This document shows positions 43,341-55,925 of a DNA stretch of 64,000 nt, in pieces; position 1 is the stretch's first letter, and every line of letters starts with the position of its first letter. Made by a program: the position numbers and the translations under genes. The notes below the pieces were generated by a model. That model made no database searches. It saw nothing but the letters and a program-made list of their open reading frames with translations, and was not told where the DNA came from. The DNA comes from Bactericera cockerelli. Its lineage: Eukaryota > Arthropoda > Insecta > Hemiptera > Triozidae. The stretch lies in the NCBI GenBank assembly GCA_024516035.1, contig CM044958.1, forward strand, positions 49,705,423 to 49,769,422, read 5' to 3'.

Positions 43341-44014
43341 ACAAAATAATAAACTAGTATCAAAGAAGCAACTCCATTTTGTATTAAAGGACACTTTCAG
43401 GGAGAATGTAGCGTGAAAATTTTCATACCACAAGAAGTTGTGATGCTGCAATACTATGACCTATTTTTCCCTCCCTTTTCGCCCTCTCTTCTCCCCTTTC
43501 CCTCCCTCTCTCATCCTTTATTTCCTCCTCTCTGCGTCTCAACTCTTGTCATCCGCTTTTTGTTTTTCAAAGTCAGATACAATTTCAACTGAAAATAAGA
43601 AAGAAAGGATTAGACGGTTGGCTGTATTTTGACTGTTCTCTCTTGGTCTGGCCAAAGATTATGACAAAAGAATATAATACAAAGCATAATACTCATGGAA
43701 GAGAAAGAAGTACTTTAGGAATGGAATGTTCTGGGGACGGGGACTTTAGGAGGGAAAACGAGACAAAGAGTCACTTTCGAGAAGTTTGGAGGATGAAAGT
43801 AAGAAAAGTTGAGAGGAAAAGAAGGAGTTACGTTTAGAAATTGAGGAAAGAGGGACTTTGGTATGAGGAACAGGAGTAAAAGTCCAAAATGGTACTTTAG
43901 AAGGAGAGAACTAGGGTTAGAAGAGAATGTTTGAAAACTAAATGCGATAGTAGGAAATTATTTTGGAAAAATTCGGAGGATATAAAATGAATTTTAGAGA
44001 GGTATACCAGAAAA

Positions 44015-44245
44015 GGGTGAGGTTAATGTGGGTAGCTGGTAAGATTCTCAGCGAATGGAGGGTAAAACCCCCGTCCTAATCCAGGACGTTAAATCAAAAA
44101 GAATCGTTGGCGTTAGGAGGGGCATCCAGCCGTAAAAAAATGTGCCAAAACCAATCAACCTTAACCATGAGGTTGAACAACGTCGACCCTGCTTGAGCGG
44201 AATAAGACAGAGTAAAAGAAGAAGAAGAAGAAGAAGAAGATACCA
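44015..44245 (+). mobile_element. SINE family C2, 5'-truncated, (GAA)n tail
   Basis: The shared body (GTGAGGTTAATGTGGGTAGC, GCGAATGGAGGGTAAAACC) and C2 tail (GGCATCCAGCCGTAAAAAAA, GTTGAACAACGTCGACCCTG) end in (GAA)n. The tRNA-like head is absent. The ACCCTGCTTGAGCGG(G)ATAAG plus GAAGAAG ending resembles LINE 3' ends of other insects, which may explain how this SINE is mobilised (inference). Confidence 0.8.
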
Positions 44246-44254
44246 GAAAAGTAC

Positions 44255-45610
<1,356 letters not shown>

Positions 45611-46224
45611 GATTTCATGTTGTATCCTTTTTCCAGTTGAAATGCATATCGTTTCATATCTTGGGTTTTCTTTTAATAAGTTGAGGATATTGTTCGTCAT
45701 ACTCTGCTAACTTGTACTTCCGGATGATATGGAAATATTTCCATATTTCAAGAAGGGATTTTTTGTGTATTCTTGGAATATCAAGAAAATATTGGTAAAT
45801 TCTGGGATTAAAAAGGAATTACTGGCATGTTTAAGGAATATTTTACTTCAGAGAAATTTCTAATATTAGAAATCGGAAGTATTTCCAAGTATTTGGCGTA
45901 GTCTGGGATTATCTGAAGAAAGAATATTATTCACATAATCTGGTAATATTAGAAGAATTATTGGTTTAAATTTAGAACATTTCAAAAACAGTAAGTTATT
46001 GGTATAATCTGAACATTTGGAAATGATATTGAAAAAAATTCAACAGTATTACTTCTTTGTAACAGTTATTTTATTTTAATATTAATTATTTATTAAACTT
46101 AATACAAATTAAATAATATATGTATAGGTATGTACAATGAAAATCATAAAGCTATATTTTGAATATCAGTAAAACATAGAAGGAATAATTATTTCCGATA
46201 ATTTTTGCATAATATGGCATAATC
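45611..46224. other. A/T-rich interval
   Basis: It contains one copy of the GAGAAATTTCTAATATTAGA block also found near 39525. No gene is present. Confidence 0.5.
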
Positions 46225-46228
46225 TTAA

Positions 46229-46389
46229 CACGTTGAACACCGAGGCTTTTTCTAGTTTTTTCCCAGGTACATGGGACAAAATTGGGATTTTAAATTATGT
46301 CCCCTTTAGGTCAGCGGTGAGTATCATGACCGAGCATTATTGTGTGCTTTGAAAAATTTGGATGAAACCCACCGGTGGTGTTCAACGTG
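46229..46389. mobile_element. piggyBac-type MITE, 161 bp, TTAA target duplication
   Basis: CACGTTGAACACC and GGTGTTCAACGTG form perfect 13-bp inverted termini, flanked by TTAA at 46225-46228 and 46390-46393. The terminal sequence differs from the MITE at 10078, so two separate piggyBac-type families are present. Confidence 0.92.
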
Positions 46390-46544
46390 TTAAAAATAAT
46401 ATTGATGGTATTTCCATGATTTTGCTTTTACTTTTGAAAACATAACCAGAAAATTGAATACAAATAATTATGAAGATTTAAAGGTGCTCATCCAACTGAA
46501 TCTGGTTCATCGAATGTTCTTAAAAAGGGTTTATCAGCCACCCC

Positions 46545-46670
46545 ATGTCCTTCATTTGGTCCCGCATTCCTGACCTCTTCTAAAATTGGGTCCCACATTT
46601 GGTCCCGCATTCCTTTCTTCTTCCAAAAAACGGTCCTACATTTGGTCCCGCATTCCTGTCCACTTCCTTT
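46545..46670. repeat. 43-bp tandem repeat, about three copies
   Basis: CATTTGGTCCCGCATTCCT recurs three times with C/T-rich connectors. Confidence 0.75.
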
Positions 46671-46794
46671 CCATTCACCTAATTGTCAAATGTCTCAGAA
46701 ATATAAAACAAAAAAAGAACAGCGAATCTCAAAGAAACGAAAAAACAACTTTTCCTAGCTGGAGAGTTATAAATTGACTAACAAAAGACGATCA

Positions 46795-47090
46795 AGAGAG
46801 AAAGAGAGAGAGAATGAAAAAGAGAGAGAGATCTATGTATATTCTCTTTCTCCTTCTCTCTCTAGAGCAAGAGAGAAAGAGAAAAAAAGATAGAGAGAAA
46901 AAGAGAGAACATACATAGAGAAGGGCGATAGAGAGAGAGAGAAAAAAAATAGAGGGAGAGAACTGCTACAAAATTGAGGAAACTCACTGAAAAACATTTG
47001 AACATGAAAAAAAAAAAAAAAAAAAAAAAATGGAGTAAAACCAAGTAGAGACAAGAGAGAGAGAAAGTGAGTAGAAGAGCGATCGGAGAG
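46795..47090. repeat. Purine-rich tract
   Basis: (GA)n-like sequence and an A23 run. Open frames are artefacts. Confidence 0.85.
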
Positions 47091-47359
47091 GAGTTGGAAA
47101 CGAGTAGAAGAGGTGTAGGAGACGGTTCAAAGAGAAAAAAACATGAGAGAGAATTACAAGGAGACGACGTGAGGACTCTCCTAGTTTGGCTGACGGCCAG
47201 AGGCAACGTTGCCTTATTTTCCGAATAAAAAGCGACAAAGCTTGGGGTGAAATTGAATTTTTTTCTCTCGTCTCTTTTTTTCTCTTTGAAGATAAAAAAT
47301 AATGATTGCTGTAAAGTTTGAATATCGCGGATCATAGTGCATTGATAGGTTTCCCGTCC

Positions 47360-48065
47360 TTCTTTTTCTCCTTGTGCTTCGGTTTTATTCCACCTTTTTT
47401 TTTCTCAACATTTTTATTCCCTTATTTATAGATTTCTTTTCTCTTTATCCTCCTTTCTTTTTTTCCCCTTCTCTGTGTCCTCTCTCAACAATTTTTCGTT
47501 ATTTATTTATCTCTCTCCTCTCTCTTTCCTATCTGTCTCCTTTTTTTCTGTCCTCTCTTCTTCACTTTTATGGCTCGATTTAACCTTCTTTCATTACCAT
47601 TTCGCATTTTTATTATTTTTTACATATTTACTTACAATCTGTTTTTCGTGTCTATCTCTTCCTTCCGGGTTTTCTTTCTCTTCTTTTCTCTCTCTCTCTC
47701 TCTCTTTTTTTCTCTTTTTCTCTCTGAACAGTTTCTCTCCTTCTCTTTCCTTGTCTTTTTTTACTAATTCCTTTGTATTTATTGTACCATTTTTTACACT
47801 ATTTTATTTTTCTTTTACACAGTTGAGTTATTCTTTCTCTCTCTCTCTCTCTCTCTCTCTCGTTTGCCTTGATTATTTGATTTTACCTTTGTATCATCAT
47901 TTCTTATTTATATTTTATTTATTCATATTTACGCACCTTGTTCTCTCCCCTCTTTGTACTTAAAGACCCTCTCTCTATTTTTCCTTCTTCTACCTCTTTA
48001 TCTCTTTTTATTTCGTTTCCTCTACCTTCATCTCTCCTTCCCTCGTTTTTTCTTGTATCTCTTAG
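47360..48065. repeat. Pyrimidine-rich tract
   Basis: C/T-rich sequence with (CT)n at about 47690 and 47840. It is followed at 48160-49030 by a purine-rich stretch. Confidence 0.85.
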
Positions 48066-48274
48066 GAAAGTTGACAATTTTTTTTACATGAATTATGAAT
48101 AACACAACAACGCGTTAGGTCCCAGTTCAACAACTGTGCAGGGAATAAAAAATGTCGAGCTGGATAATGGGAGTTGGGGAGAAAGGAGAGAGAATGGAAA
48201 AGGGGAAAGGAAGGGAGAGGTAAACGGTAAAGGCAGATGAGAGATAATAGAGATGAAGAGAGAAGAAAATAAAT

Positions 48275-48505
48275 AATAATACCCGGTAAACGGGTGTATA
48301 TTTATAGGTTTAGCCCCAATTCACAGGTTTAGCCCCTCTCCCTTCTTCTTTTTAATGTCCCTGGAAACCTATGAACCAGCGACACACATTGAAATCACCT
48401 AGCCTCGGTTAGTTACCAGGATTCGTATATGAATTGCCACTCATCCTTGTTCTTCACCCAATGGACGTTGTTCAACTGGTGTATTCAAGGTAGGTACTAT
48501 CGATG
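48275..48505 (-). mobile_element. Diverged 5S-derived SINE
   Basis: ACACACATTGAAATCACCTA, GAATTGCCACTCATCCTTG and ACGTTGTTCAACTGGTGTAT match the reversed body and 5S head with many changes. The CCCGGTAAACGGGTGTATAT block upstream at 48283 recurs near 54652. Confidence 0.6.
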
Positions 48506-48529
48506 CATTCGCGGTGGGAAAGGTATACC

Positions 48530-49030
48530 TATGAGTGGGAACAGAAAGATAGATTGGTGGAAAGCACAGAGAGAAAATATGAGAAAAGCGAGTAGAGTAG
48601 AGATGGGGGAAGCGGAGAGATAATTAGAGAAAGAGGAAGGGCGAGTATTGAGAGAAAGATAACTGCAGAGAGGGGAGAAAGAGGGAGTGAAAATAGAGTC
48701 AGGGGAGGTGGGGTAGAAAGAGAAAAAAAGAGAGATGGAGAAAACAAGAAAGTGGGAAGTATAAAGATACGAGGGATAGAGGGAAGAAGGTAGGAGGAAC
48801 GATATAAAGAAGAAAGTATGAAGGGAATCATAATGAAAGACAAAATTGCAGAGCGACGGAAATAATAAATAAAAGGAAAAAAATGGAAACATTGAAACGA
48901 AAATATGAAGGAAAAAATATAAATAAATAAACAAATCATATTTCAGAGGAATGGAAATGAGTGATGAATGATTAGAAAGAGAATTGGGGAGGAAGAAGTG
49001 GAGAAGGTTTGGGAGATATAAGTAAGACAG
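48530..49030. repeat. Purine-rich tract
   Basis: GAGAGAAAATATGAGAAAAG-type sequence with no gene. 49030-49400 is A/T-rich and featureless. Confidence 0.8.
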
Positions 49031-49407
49031 AAAAGAGGAGGTAGAATGAGAGTGAAAATATTTTGAAGTGTTTTGAGTGATGATTACTCGCCTTTGTGAG
49101 AGAAAATATTTGTAGGATTCTCCAGAGCATAAGAGCTTTTGAAGAGATCTTTGTGATGAACTGAAAATTTAGGACGTATTTACGCTGAAAATTCAGGGGG
49201 TAATGGACAAATATAATAGGAGTTTTAACGCCGAGTTTTAGCGTAGAACACTTAATTTTTCCAAGAAATATAATTCACAATTTCAAATTTTCTGTACCTC
49301 TGGAACTCTGGATACTTTTGAGTGGCTTTAAGTATTTTTACACTCTACCTTTTGAATATTTGGGGGAAAAATAAATCGAGTACAAAATTAGTCAAAAAAA
49401 TATGTAT

Positions 49408-49512
49408 ATAACGTCGCTTTCAACTACATGGTCCTATCACCACGGGGGTTTTACCCTCCATTCGCTGGAAACTCACAAACCAGCTACTCAAATTAACTTC
49501 ACCCACCTTATG
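49408..49512 (-). mobile_element. 5S-derived SINE body fragment
   Basis: ACGTCGCTTTCAACTACATG, GGGGGTTTTACCCTCCATTC and GAAACTCACAAACCAGC are the reversed body. The 5S head is missing. Confidence 0.7.
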
Positions 49513-49739
49513 CAAATGAAATATATAATTATGTGACCAGGATCCTTTTTTGCTCTATTGAGCACTTTAACCAATATTATAATATGATCGTTCGTGCTGT
49601 TCCTCTGAAGCTCTATAACTCTATATGAAGTGAAGCAGTTTGACACTTTTCAAAAAATTCATCGATGAGCACTCATACCTCACTCAGCTCAGCAATGAGA
49701 TCCAGGTATAGGAAGGAAGGAATTTATTTAATTTCATTT

Positions 49740-49741
<2 letters not shown>

Positions 49742-49771
<30 letters not shown>

Positions 49772-49772
49772 C
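49742..49772. repeat. Poly(T) run of about 30
   Basis: The run lies in the last 110 bp before an exon acceptor, with a second A/T homopolymer at 49816-49830. Confidence 0.95.
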
Positions 49773-49850
49773 TTACAATTTCATTAAAATAAATGAACAA
49801 AAATTAGGTTTCATGAAAAAAAAAAAAAAATTCTTCATATTATTTTCCAG

Positions 49851-50010
49851 AACAAAACACTCCACCACAACATCGCTCAAGGAATCATCATGACGAATCA
49901 GTCACTCGTGCTGCAGAGGGTTAATCGTCAGAGTGCAGGCAACTATACCTGTGTGGGGTTCAACATAGAGGGAGATGGGGAAAGCAACGCTTTCTTCCTC
50001 AATGTTATGT
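49851..50010 (+). CDS. Sidestep-family receptor, internal exon (second half of Ig4)
   Basis: The exon is 160 nt, enters in phase 0 and leaves one base of a codon. The acceptor is ATTATTTTCCAG and the donor GTGAGT. It encodes 53 residues, including IIMTNQSLVLQRVNR, SAGNYTCVGFN (Cys at 34) and EGDGESNAFFLNV. The Q-S-L-V-L-Q and S-A-G-x-Y-x-C-V-x-x-N-x-E-G-D-G-E-S strings are classic for the Side family and close the Ig domain opened at 31381-31511. N-x-T sites are at residues 1 and 31. An 18.3-kb intron, mostly repeats, separates the two halves. Confidence 0.9.
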
Positions 50011-51169
50011 GTGAGTACATTGTTGTTTGAATGCAGTTTCTAATTAGTTTTAATTTAACAACAGTGCGAGAAAGTAGTTTAGATCTGGGTGGCTACAATC
50101 AGTCAGTCAGTATAAACAGAAAAGTGAGAAGTTGTACTAGATGTACATGAATATCAGAACATACCTGGACAGCTGTTTCGAGCTTATTTGCTCTCATCAG
50201 CAGGTAACAGTTCTGAATATCCATGCCATCAACTAACCTCTCTATAATTACAAAGAAGTAGAATTAATTTAGGAGGTGTCATTTTACGTAAATTTATATT
50301 GTACTTACTCAATAAAAAATAAATCAAAATCAATTATAATTCTTATTATTATTTTACACTTTACTAATAAGGACATATAGAATCGTTGGCATTAGGAAGA
50401 GCATCCAGCCCAGGCGCGGCAGGTGGGAAAATGTTCTGGGGGTGCTGCCCCACAAAACGGACTAAAATTTGATTCACAGATTTGTTCTTTCAGTATCTAA
50501 AGAGTTTGAGTTTGTATACTATACTTTACCTTACCGCATGGTTCTAACAGGCCACGGGGGCCCAGTAGCCTATTCGAATATACTGCCCAGATTCTCCGAA
50601 TCTCCTTTTCTCCGTTTGAACCGTCAAATATCGTTTAAATATCGATATCACAGAGTGCAATCGGAAAGTGAAAGAGGGAGTTGAAATAGCTGTTCTGCGC
50701 ATGAGATTACGTCAAATTGCCTATGCTTCCAATGCCAACAAATCTCGATTTCTCTTTCCTTTTCAATTTCTGTTCGAATAATATTTTTTGGGAAAGTCAA
50801 ACGGGGAGTAGAAAGGGCGCGTGATTTTTAAAAAAATGACTTCGAAACGGAGATTTAGGGCAGTAAAATGGTCGAAATTCGGGAAGAATAATTTCACTCC
50901 CCAAATTGGTTTTAAACAACCCTAATGGTAATTACTCGCCATAATTACTTATTATAATTATTAAATAAGTAAAAGTATGTCATTTTATTAACATATTATA
51001 TCATAGAATATTATTTTCCGTCTTTTTTAACGCAATAATTCCTTTAATTGAGAGGTCGTTGTTTTCGAAGATTTCCAGCCTAACAGCCGTTTCCATAGCT
51101 ATATTGCTATATTTTACTATTCTTTACAATTATTTTTACCTTGGTAGTCATTACTGCGCACTCTGAAAC
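50011..51169. other. Intron with small repeat fragments
   Basis: GAATCGTTGGCATTAGGAAG then GCATCCAGCC at 50382-50410 is a scrap of the family C2 tail. GCCTATTCGAATATACTGCC at about 50567 is shared in reverse with 54070-54095. The rest is A/T-rich without exon signatures. Confidence 0.5.
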
Positions 51170-52440
51170 GAGAATTATTTTATACTTAACTAGGGGTTTA
51201 ACCGTACTTAGCAGCGGAATTTTTGTTACATCTAACTAGTCGTCTACCCGTACTTCGTAAAGGGATTTTTTTTTAAATATACTAATCCGTTCTCCTTCAA
51301 GATATTATTATTTACGTTTTTTAACTAACTAACCATTTACCCATATTCTGCAACGAAATTTCTCTTATACCTAACTGGGTGTCAACCCGTGCTTCGCAAT
51401 GTCATTCATTTTTAAATTAACTAGAGTTTTACGTTCTTCGTAAAGGAATTTATTTTACGTTTTACACCCAACGAGTTATTTACTCGTACACTGCAACGTG
51501 ATTTCTTTATTACCGAAGTAGTCGTCTACCCGTGCTTCGTAGCAGGTTTATTATTTCCGTTTTTTTTTTTTTAAATACTTGTGTACCTTACTAGCAGTCT
51601 ACCCGTACTTCGTAGGAGGTTTCTTATTTCCGTTTTTTTTTAAATACTTTGTATACCTTACTAGCCGTCTACCCGTACTTCGTAGGAGGTTTATTATTTC
51701 TGTTTTTTTTTAATACTTTGTATACCTTACTAGTCGTCTACCCGTACTTCGTAGCAGGTTTATTATTTCCGTTTTTTTAATACTTTGTATACCTTACTAG
51801 CCGTCTACCCGTAATCTGCTACAAGATTCATCTTATGCCTAACTAGTCGTCAACCCGTACTCTCTACTACAACATTTCTCTTATAGCCAACTAGTATTCT
51901 ACCCGCACTTTGCTACGGGATTTTTTTTATTATACTTTGTATACCTTACTAGCAGTCTACCCGTACTCTGCTACAGTATTTCTCTTATAGTTAACTAGTC
52001 TGTAACCTGTACTTTTCAGTGGGATTCATTTTCAAATAAAGTAAACCTTAATTTTAAGCGCTTCGTAAGGGAATTTATTTGACGTTTTACACCCAAAGAG
52101 TAGTTTACCCGTACACTGCAACGTGATTTCTTTATTACCGAACTATTCGTCTACCCTAACTTCGTAGCTGATTTGTCAATTCACGTTTCAAACCAAGCTA
52201 GTCGTCAACACGTACTCTGCTACGAGATTTCTCTAATACGTAACTAGTCGCTAAGCCGTACTTTCTTACGGGATTTTTTTACTAATACTTTGCATCTCTT
52301 ACTGGCCGTCTACCCATACTTGGCTACAAGATTTTTTTTAGAGCTAACTAGTCGTTAACCCATACTTTGATACGGGATTTATCTTATGCCTAACTAGTCA
52401 TTAACCCGTAAAATACCGATTTTCCTGCAGTCTAGATTGT
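51170..52440 (+). repeat. Diverged tandem array, unit about 65-90 bp (forward)
   Basis: CTAGCCGTCTACCCGTACTT plus CGTAGGAGGTTTATT and a T-run connector repeats about 15 times with strong divergence. The last copy fades near 52440. A related array in the opposite orientation lies at 53040-53740. Confidence 0.85.
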
Positions 52441-52514
52441 ACAAAAAATATCTCTAGTCCGTCTGATTTTCTGCACAAAACAACGAGCTACATTTATTCA
52501 CATTTCCCTGTAAA

Positions 52515-52745
52515 TACTTGAACAGAACAAAGCGGTCAAGGGGACCGACTACTTCATAGGTCGCGGGTTCAAAACCCAACCGATGCCGAGATATGACAAG
52601 TTATATCCTCCCATTTGGGATTTTCACCATATAATACGTCTTCTGCTTACGCTTACTAATAATGGGACTCATTAATGAGTCCCATTATTAGGACTAATTA
52701 GTCCTAGTCGGCCAATATAAATAAGGCGATATTATTATTAAAGCA
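52515..52745 (+). mobile_element. tRNA-headed SINE, family B, with internal palindrome
   Basis: The B box GCGGGTTCAAAACCCAACC, GATATGACAAGTTATATCC and ACCATATAATACGTCTTC match family B. In the 3' half a perfect 34-bp palindrome (arms TAATAATGGGACTCATT, 52657-52690) replaces the single GGGACTTAATAGTCC stretch seen in the copy at 22245. Confidence 0.75.
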
Positions 52746-52784
52746 CAATATACCTACGCGTATTCACTTGTCTCAGTAAATATT

Positions 52785-52985
52785 TGAAGACGTGATGCTA
52801 CCCACTAAAAATTGTGACATAAGAACACAAATAATTCTTATCTTATCTTATCTTAAATGGGATCTATTGAATTACTTCTCGCCCATCAGAGGGAAGGCAT
52901 ATTACGGGATGGTCAAGCTACAACATAGACCACAAGCGTCATCAGTAGCTGCTGTTTCATTGCTACGAAATCCAAAATGCTGTAA
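52785..52985 (+). mobile_element. 3' fragments of SINE families A and F
   Basis: TGCTACCCACTAAAAATTGTG with a (TTATC)n tail (52795-52855) is a family A 3' end. CTTCTCGCCCATCAGAGGGA and GCTGTTTCATTGCTACGAAA (52865-52975) are the family F 3' body. Confidence 0.65.
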
Positions 52986-53039
52986 AACCTTCTTGTTCTT
53001 CCTATTCTTCTTCTTCAAAAAATTCCCCCTTTAAAGTAC

Positions 53040-53740
53040 AAGGTAAATGTTCGTTAGGTGAATTTAAAATTTCCTAATTTAAAGTACGTGGTGACGACTC
53101 GTTAGTTATAGAAACATTAAGCCCGTTGCACAGTAAACATAAAATTAAATTCAATATTTAGTTGCGAATTACAATTTGACAGCTATTTGGTTTTAAAAAA
53201 TATGCTGTTACAAAGTACGGAATAACATTTAGTTAGGTATAAATCTTATAAAAAAATACTACGTTGCAAAGTATGGGTTGACGGCTAGTTTGCTATGAAA
53301 AAATTCCCGTTGCAAAGTAGAGGGTCACTACTATTAAGAGGGCACAATATTTACCAGTATAAAATCAAGAAAAAATTATAAAAGATAGAGTATTATAAAA
53401 TTTTTATACATATATAAATAAGTAAATGATACTAGTGTCCTGACTAAAGGGCTTATAAAAAAGGTATAAAACCCGAAAAAAAATCCGTTGCGAAGTACGG
53501 GTTGACCGCGAGTATGCTATAAAAAATATGCCGTTGCAAAGAACAGGGTATCACCTAGTTAGGTATGAAGCGTATATAATACTCCGTTGCGAAGTACGGG
53601 TTGATGGCTAGTTAACTATAAAAATTATTCTGTTGCAAAGTACGGGGAAACATCTAGTTAGGTATAAAACCTATAAAGATAAATACTCCGTTGCGGAGTA
53701 CGGTTTAGCGGATTGTTGGCTATAATATATAGCAGAATTA
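53040..53740 (-). repeat. Diverged tandem array, opposite orientation
   Basis: CGTTGCGAAGTACGGGTTGA and GGCTAGTTAACTATAAAAA repeat about 7-8 times. They are the reverse complement of the array at 51170-52440. A short family H-like scrap (CTGACTAAAGGGC) lies near 53440. Confidence 0.8.
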
Positions 53741-53970
53741 TAGGATTTTTTCCCTTACCTTTAACATCGTAATATTTTATTTTATTTTGCTTATAATTCC
53801 GCCACTGGTCGCTGCTCACATTGACACAGTTACTCATTTTTCATCATGGAGTATGAGTGGATGCAAGTACAGTGCACAAAAATACTGCTCTGCTGGGGAT
53901 CGAACCCAGGGCACCATGCGTGCAATGCCTAACGCCTAGCGCGCTAACTCACTCCGCCACGGTGACGTCA
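53733..53970 (-). mobile_element. tRNA-headed SINE, family A
   Basis: As given, TTATAATTCCGCCACTGGTC, TGCTGGGGATCGAACCCAGG and GCGCGCTAACTCACTCCGCC are the reverse complement of the body, B box and head of family A. Confidence 0.88.
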
Positions 53971-54103
53971 GTGACTACATTGAAAAGGAGAATCGGGGAT
54001 TTGGAGAAGTATATTCGAACAGGAATCACTCCCTTTTTGCGAAACGGAGAATTGGAGAATCGGGGAGTGGGCAGTATATTCGAACAGGCTACAGGACCTG
54101 ATT

Positions 54104-54305
54104 GCCAATCATAATAATTCTCATTGTTCTCTATGCCAATCATAATAATTCTCATTGTTCTCTATGCCAATCATAATAATTCTCATTGTTTTCTATGCCA
54201 ATCATAATAATTCTCATTGTTCTCTATGCCAATCATAATAATTCTCATTGTTCTCTATGCCAATCATAATAATTCTCATTGTTCTCTATGCCAATCATAA
54301 TAATT
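54104..54305. repeat. 31-bp tandem repeat, about 6.5 copies
   Basis: TGCCAATCATAATAATTC plus TCATTGTTCTCTA repeats almost without change, so the array is young. Confidence 0.95.
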
Positions 54306-54437
54306 ACACATGAATTATTCTAGAAATATGTGATGATTTTCATTGTGTACGAGCTAAAACTTAAGAATATCCTCTCACTTTCTCTTTTGTCTGAGGGCGC
54401 TACAGTTCCGCAGCTTCTTAGCACCTGATCAAGTTGT

Positions 54438-54540
54438 AAAAAAATGTGCCGAAACCAACCAATCTCAATCATGAGTTTGAACAACGTCGACCCTGCTTCA
54501 GTGGGATAAGACAGAGTTAAAGTAGAAGAAGAAGATTAAT
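54438..54540 (+). mobile_element. SINE family C2 tail fragment
   Basis: TGTAAAAAAATGTGCCGAAA, GTTTGAACAACGTCGACCC and GGGATAAGACAGAG end in (GAA)n. Only the 3' tail is present. Confidence 0.7.
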
Positions 54541-54985
54541 ACGGACATATACAATACAAACAGACAATTACAAATTAAAAACAGTTCGCAATGCAAGACT
54601 TACAAAAACGTCGATTAACTTCGCCCTTACAATTTTCATAATAATAAATAAATGCCCGCAGCACGGGTCTATATTTACGAGCCTAGCTCAATTTACAATC
54701 AGAAAACAAATAAAATCAATATATCACATAAGAAAGGTTTCATCAATCAGAAACAACTTAGATCCTTTCCCCTCCCCAAGGGACGACACAGATGCAATAA
54801 ACTCCACTTTAGTATACCTCAAAAACATAAACATATACAACAAAATATAATAATAGCCAAAATACGCGAATGACTTAATAGTTAAAGCGGTACCCCAAAA
54901 AAAAGGTTTTAAATCAATCATATCACAGTTATAAGAAAGCAAAAATCAAGAAAAAATTAATTTTATTCAATGAGATCCATATTTA
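54541..54985. other. A/T-rich intron
   Basis: The block AATGCCCGCAGCACGGGTC followed by TATATTTACGAGCC near 54650 resembles 48283-48325. No gene is present. Confidence 0.5.
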
Positions 54986-54990
54986 CCCCG

Positions 54991-55008
54991 CCCCCCCCCC
55001 CCCCCCAG
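54991..55008 (+). promoter_or_regulatory. Splice acceptor with a C16 tract
   Basis: Sixteen consecutive C residues directly precede the AG of the acceptor for the exon at 55009. The other acceptors of this gene have mixed T/C tracts. The complementary strand is a G16 run. Confidence 0.85.
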
Positions 55009-55174
55009 ACTCGCCCACGTGCAAGCCCCACCAGCAGCGTGTGCTGGGCGTGGCCCGCCAGGAGAAGGTGAACATCTCCTGCGAGGTGGACGCCAACCCC
55101 CCAGACGTCAAGTTCAGCTGGACGTTCAACAACTCGGCCGAAACTGTGAACGTTGCTCAAGCCCACATCCTGAG
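55009..55174 (+). CDS. Sidestep-family receptor, internal exon (first half of Ig5)
   Basis: The exon is 166 nt. Two bases complete the codon left at 50010, and it ends two bases into a codon before GTGAGT. It encodes about 55 residues: YSPTCKPHQQRVLGVARQ, then KVNISCEVDANPPDVKFSW and TFNNSAETVNV. The PTCKP motif, the C-E-V-D-A-N-P-P string (Ig Cys at 25) and W-T-F-N-N-S are very strong Side-family markers. N-x-S sites are at residues 22 and 41. The second half of this Ig domain, the FN3 domain and the membrane segment must lie beyond the window. Confidence 0.92.
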
Positions 55175-55489
55175 GTGAGTTTTCTTCTCTCCTGTCAACT
55201 ATGCCCCGTTCCTGAAATAATAATAATAATATATAAAAATCTGTTATATTGTCCACTACCAGCATGTTGAGAAAAGTTTTATCTCAAGAAGATTGAGTAC
55301 CTTCTTACAATATTCAGTCCTCCTCACCTCTACCACCAGCACTATAGTGAGAACAACCTACCATCTCCTCCAACATTGAAAGATAATTTGTTGTCAATTT
55401 ATTATAAAAAAAAAACTTATGTGTTGCTTTGATGAAGCCCATGTAATGTAATTACCTTTATAAATAAATAAAGTGAATATCTTGATCAT

Positions 55490-55660
55490 AATATCGCCTT
55501 ATTTATACTGCCCGATTAAGACTATTAAAGTCCCATTATTCCAACAGTAAGCCCAAGACATATTATTATAAAATCCCGAATGGGAGGATAACTTGTCATA
55601 CCTCTAGAATCTCTGGATTCACAGAGTGCCGCCTTTACCACTGAGCTACCGGGACAGAAA
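55490..55660 (-). mobile_element. tRNA-headed SINE, family B
   Basis: As given, TGCCCGATTAAGACTATTAA, GAGGATAACTTGTCAT and GAGTGCCGCCTTTACCACTG with AGCTACCGGGACAG reverse the family B body and head. The B box itself appears deleted (CATACCTCTAGAATC). Confidence 0.7.
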
Positions 55661-55664
55661 TACT

Positions 55665-55820
55665 CTCAACTCTCAAAATATCCGAATCTCCATTTCAACG
55701 GTCACACAACGCATTATTTCTTTCATTTCAAATCAACCAATCAAAGAGCTTTGTGTGACGGTTGATAGAGAGATTTGGAGATTACGAGAGTGGAGAGTTT
55801 CTGGAACGGGGTACTGGTCT
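55665..55820. mobile_element. Inverted-repeat element, related to 60290
   Basis: CAACGGTCACACAACGCATT and GCTTTGTGTGACGGTTG pair, and the arms extend to ACTCTCAACTCTC and GAGAGTGGAGAGT. Arms are about 50-60 bp, imperfect. No clear target duplication was seen. Confidence 0.6.
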
Positions 55821-55925
55821 TCACTCATACCTCGTAACTTGAAATGAGTTCTTGTTTGAATAACGACAAGTGGCAGGTTTAAAAGATAATATGTAAAACA
55901 GTAATTGGTAATGTCTCATAATTGT
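55800..55925 (+). mobile_element. Diverged SINE family A body
   Basis: CACTCATACCTCGTAACTTG, AAATGAGTTCTTGTTTG and ACGACAAGTGGCAGG follow the family A body order. The head is absent. Confidence 0.45.
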
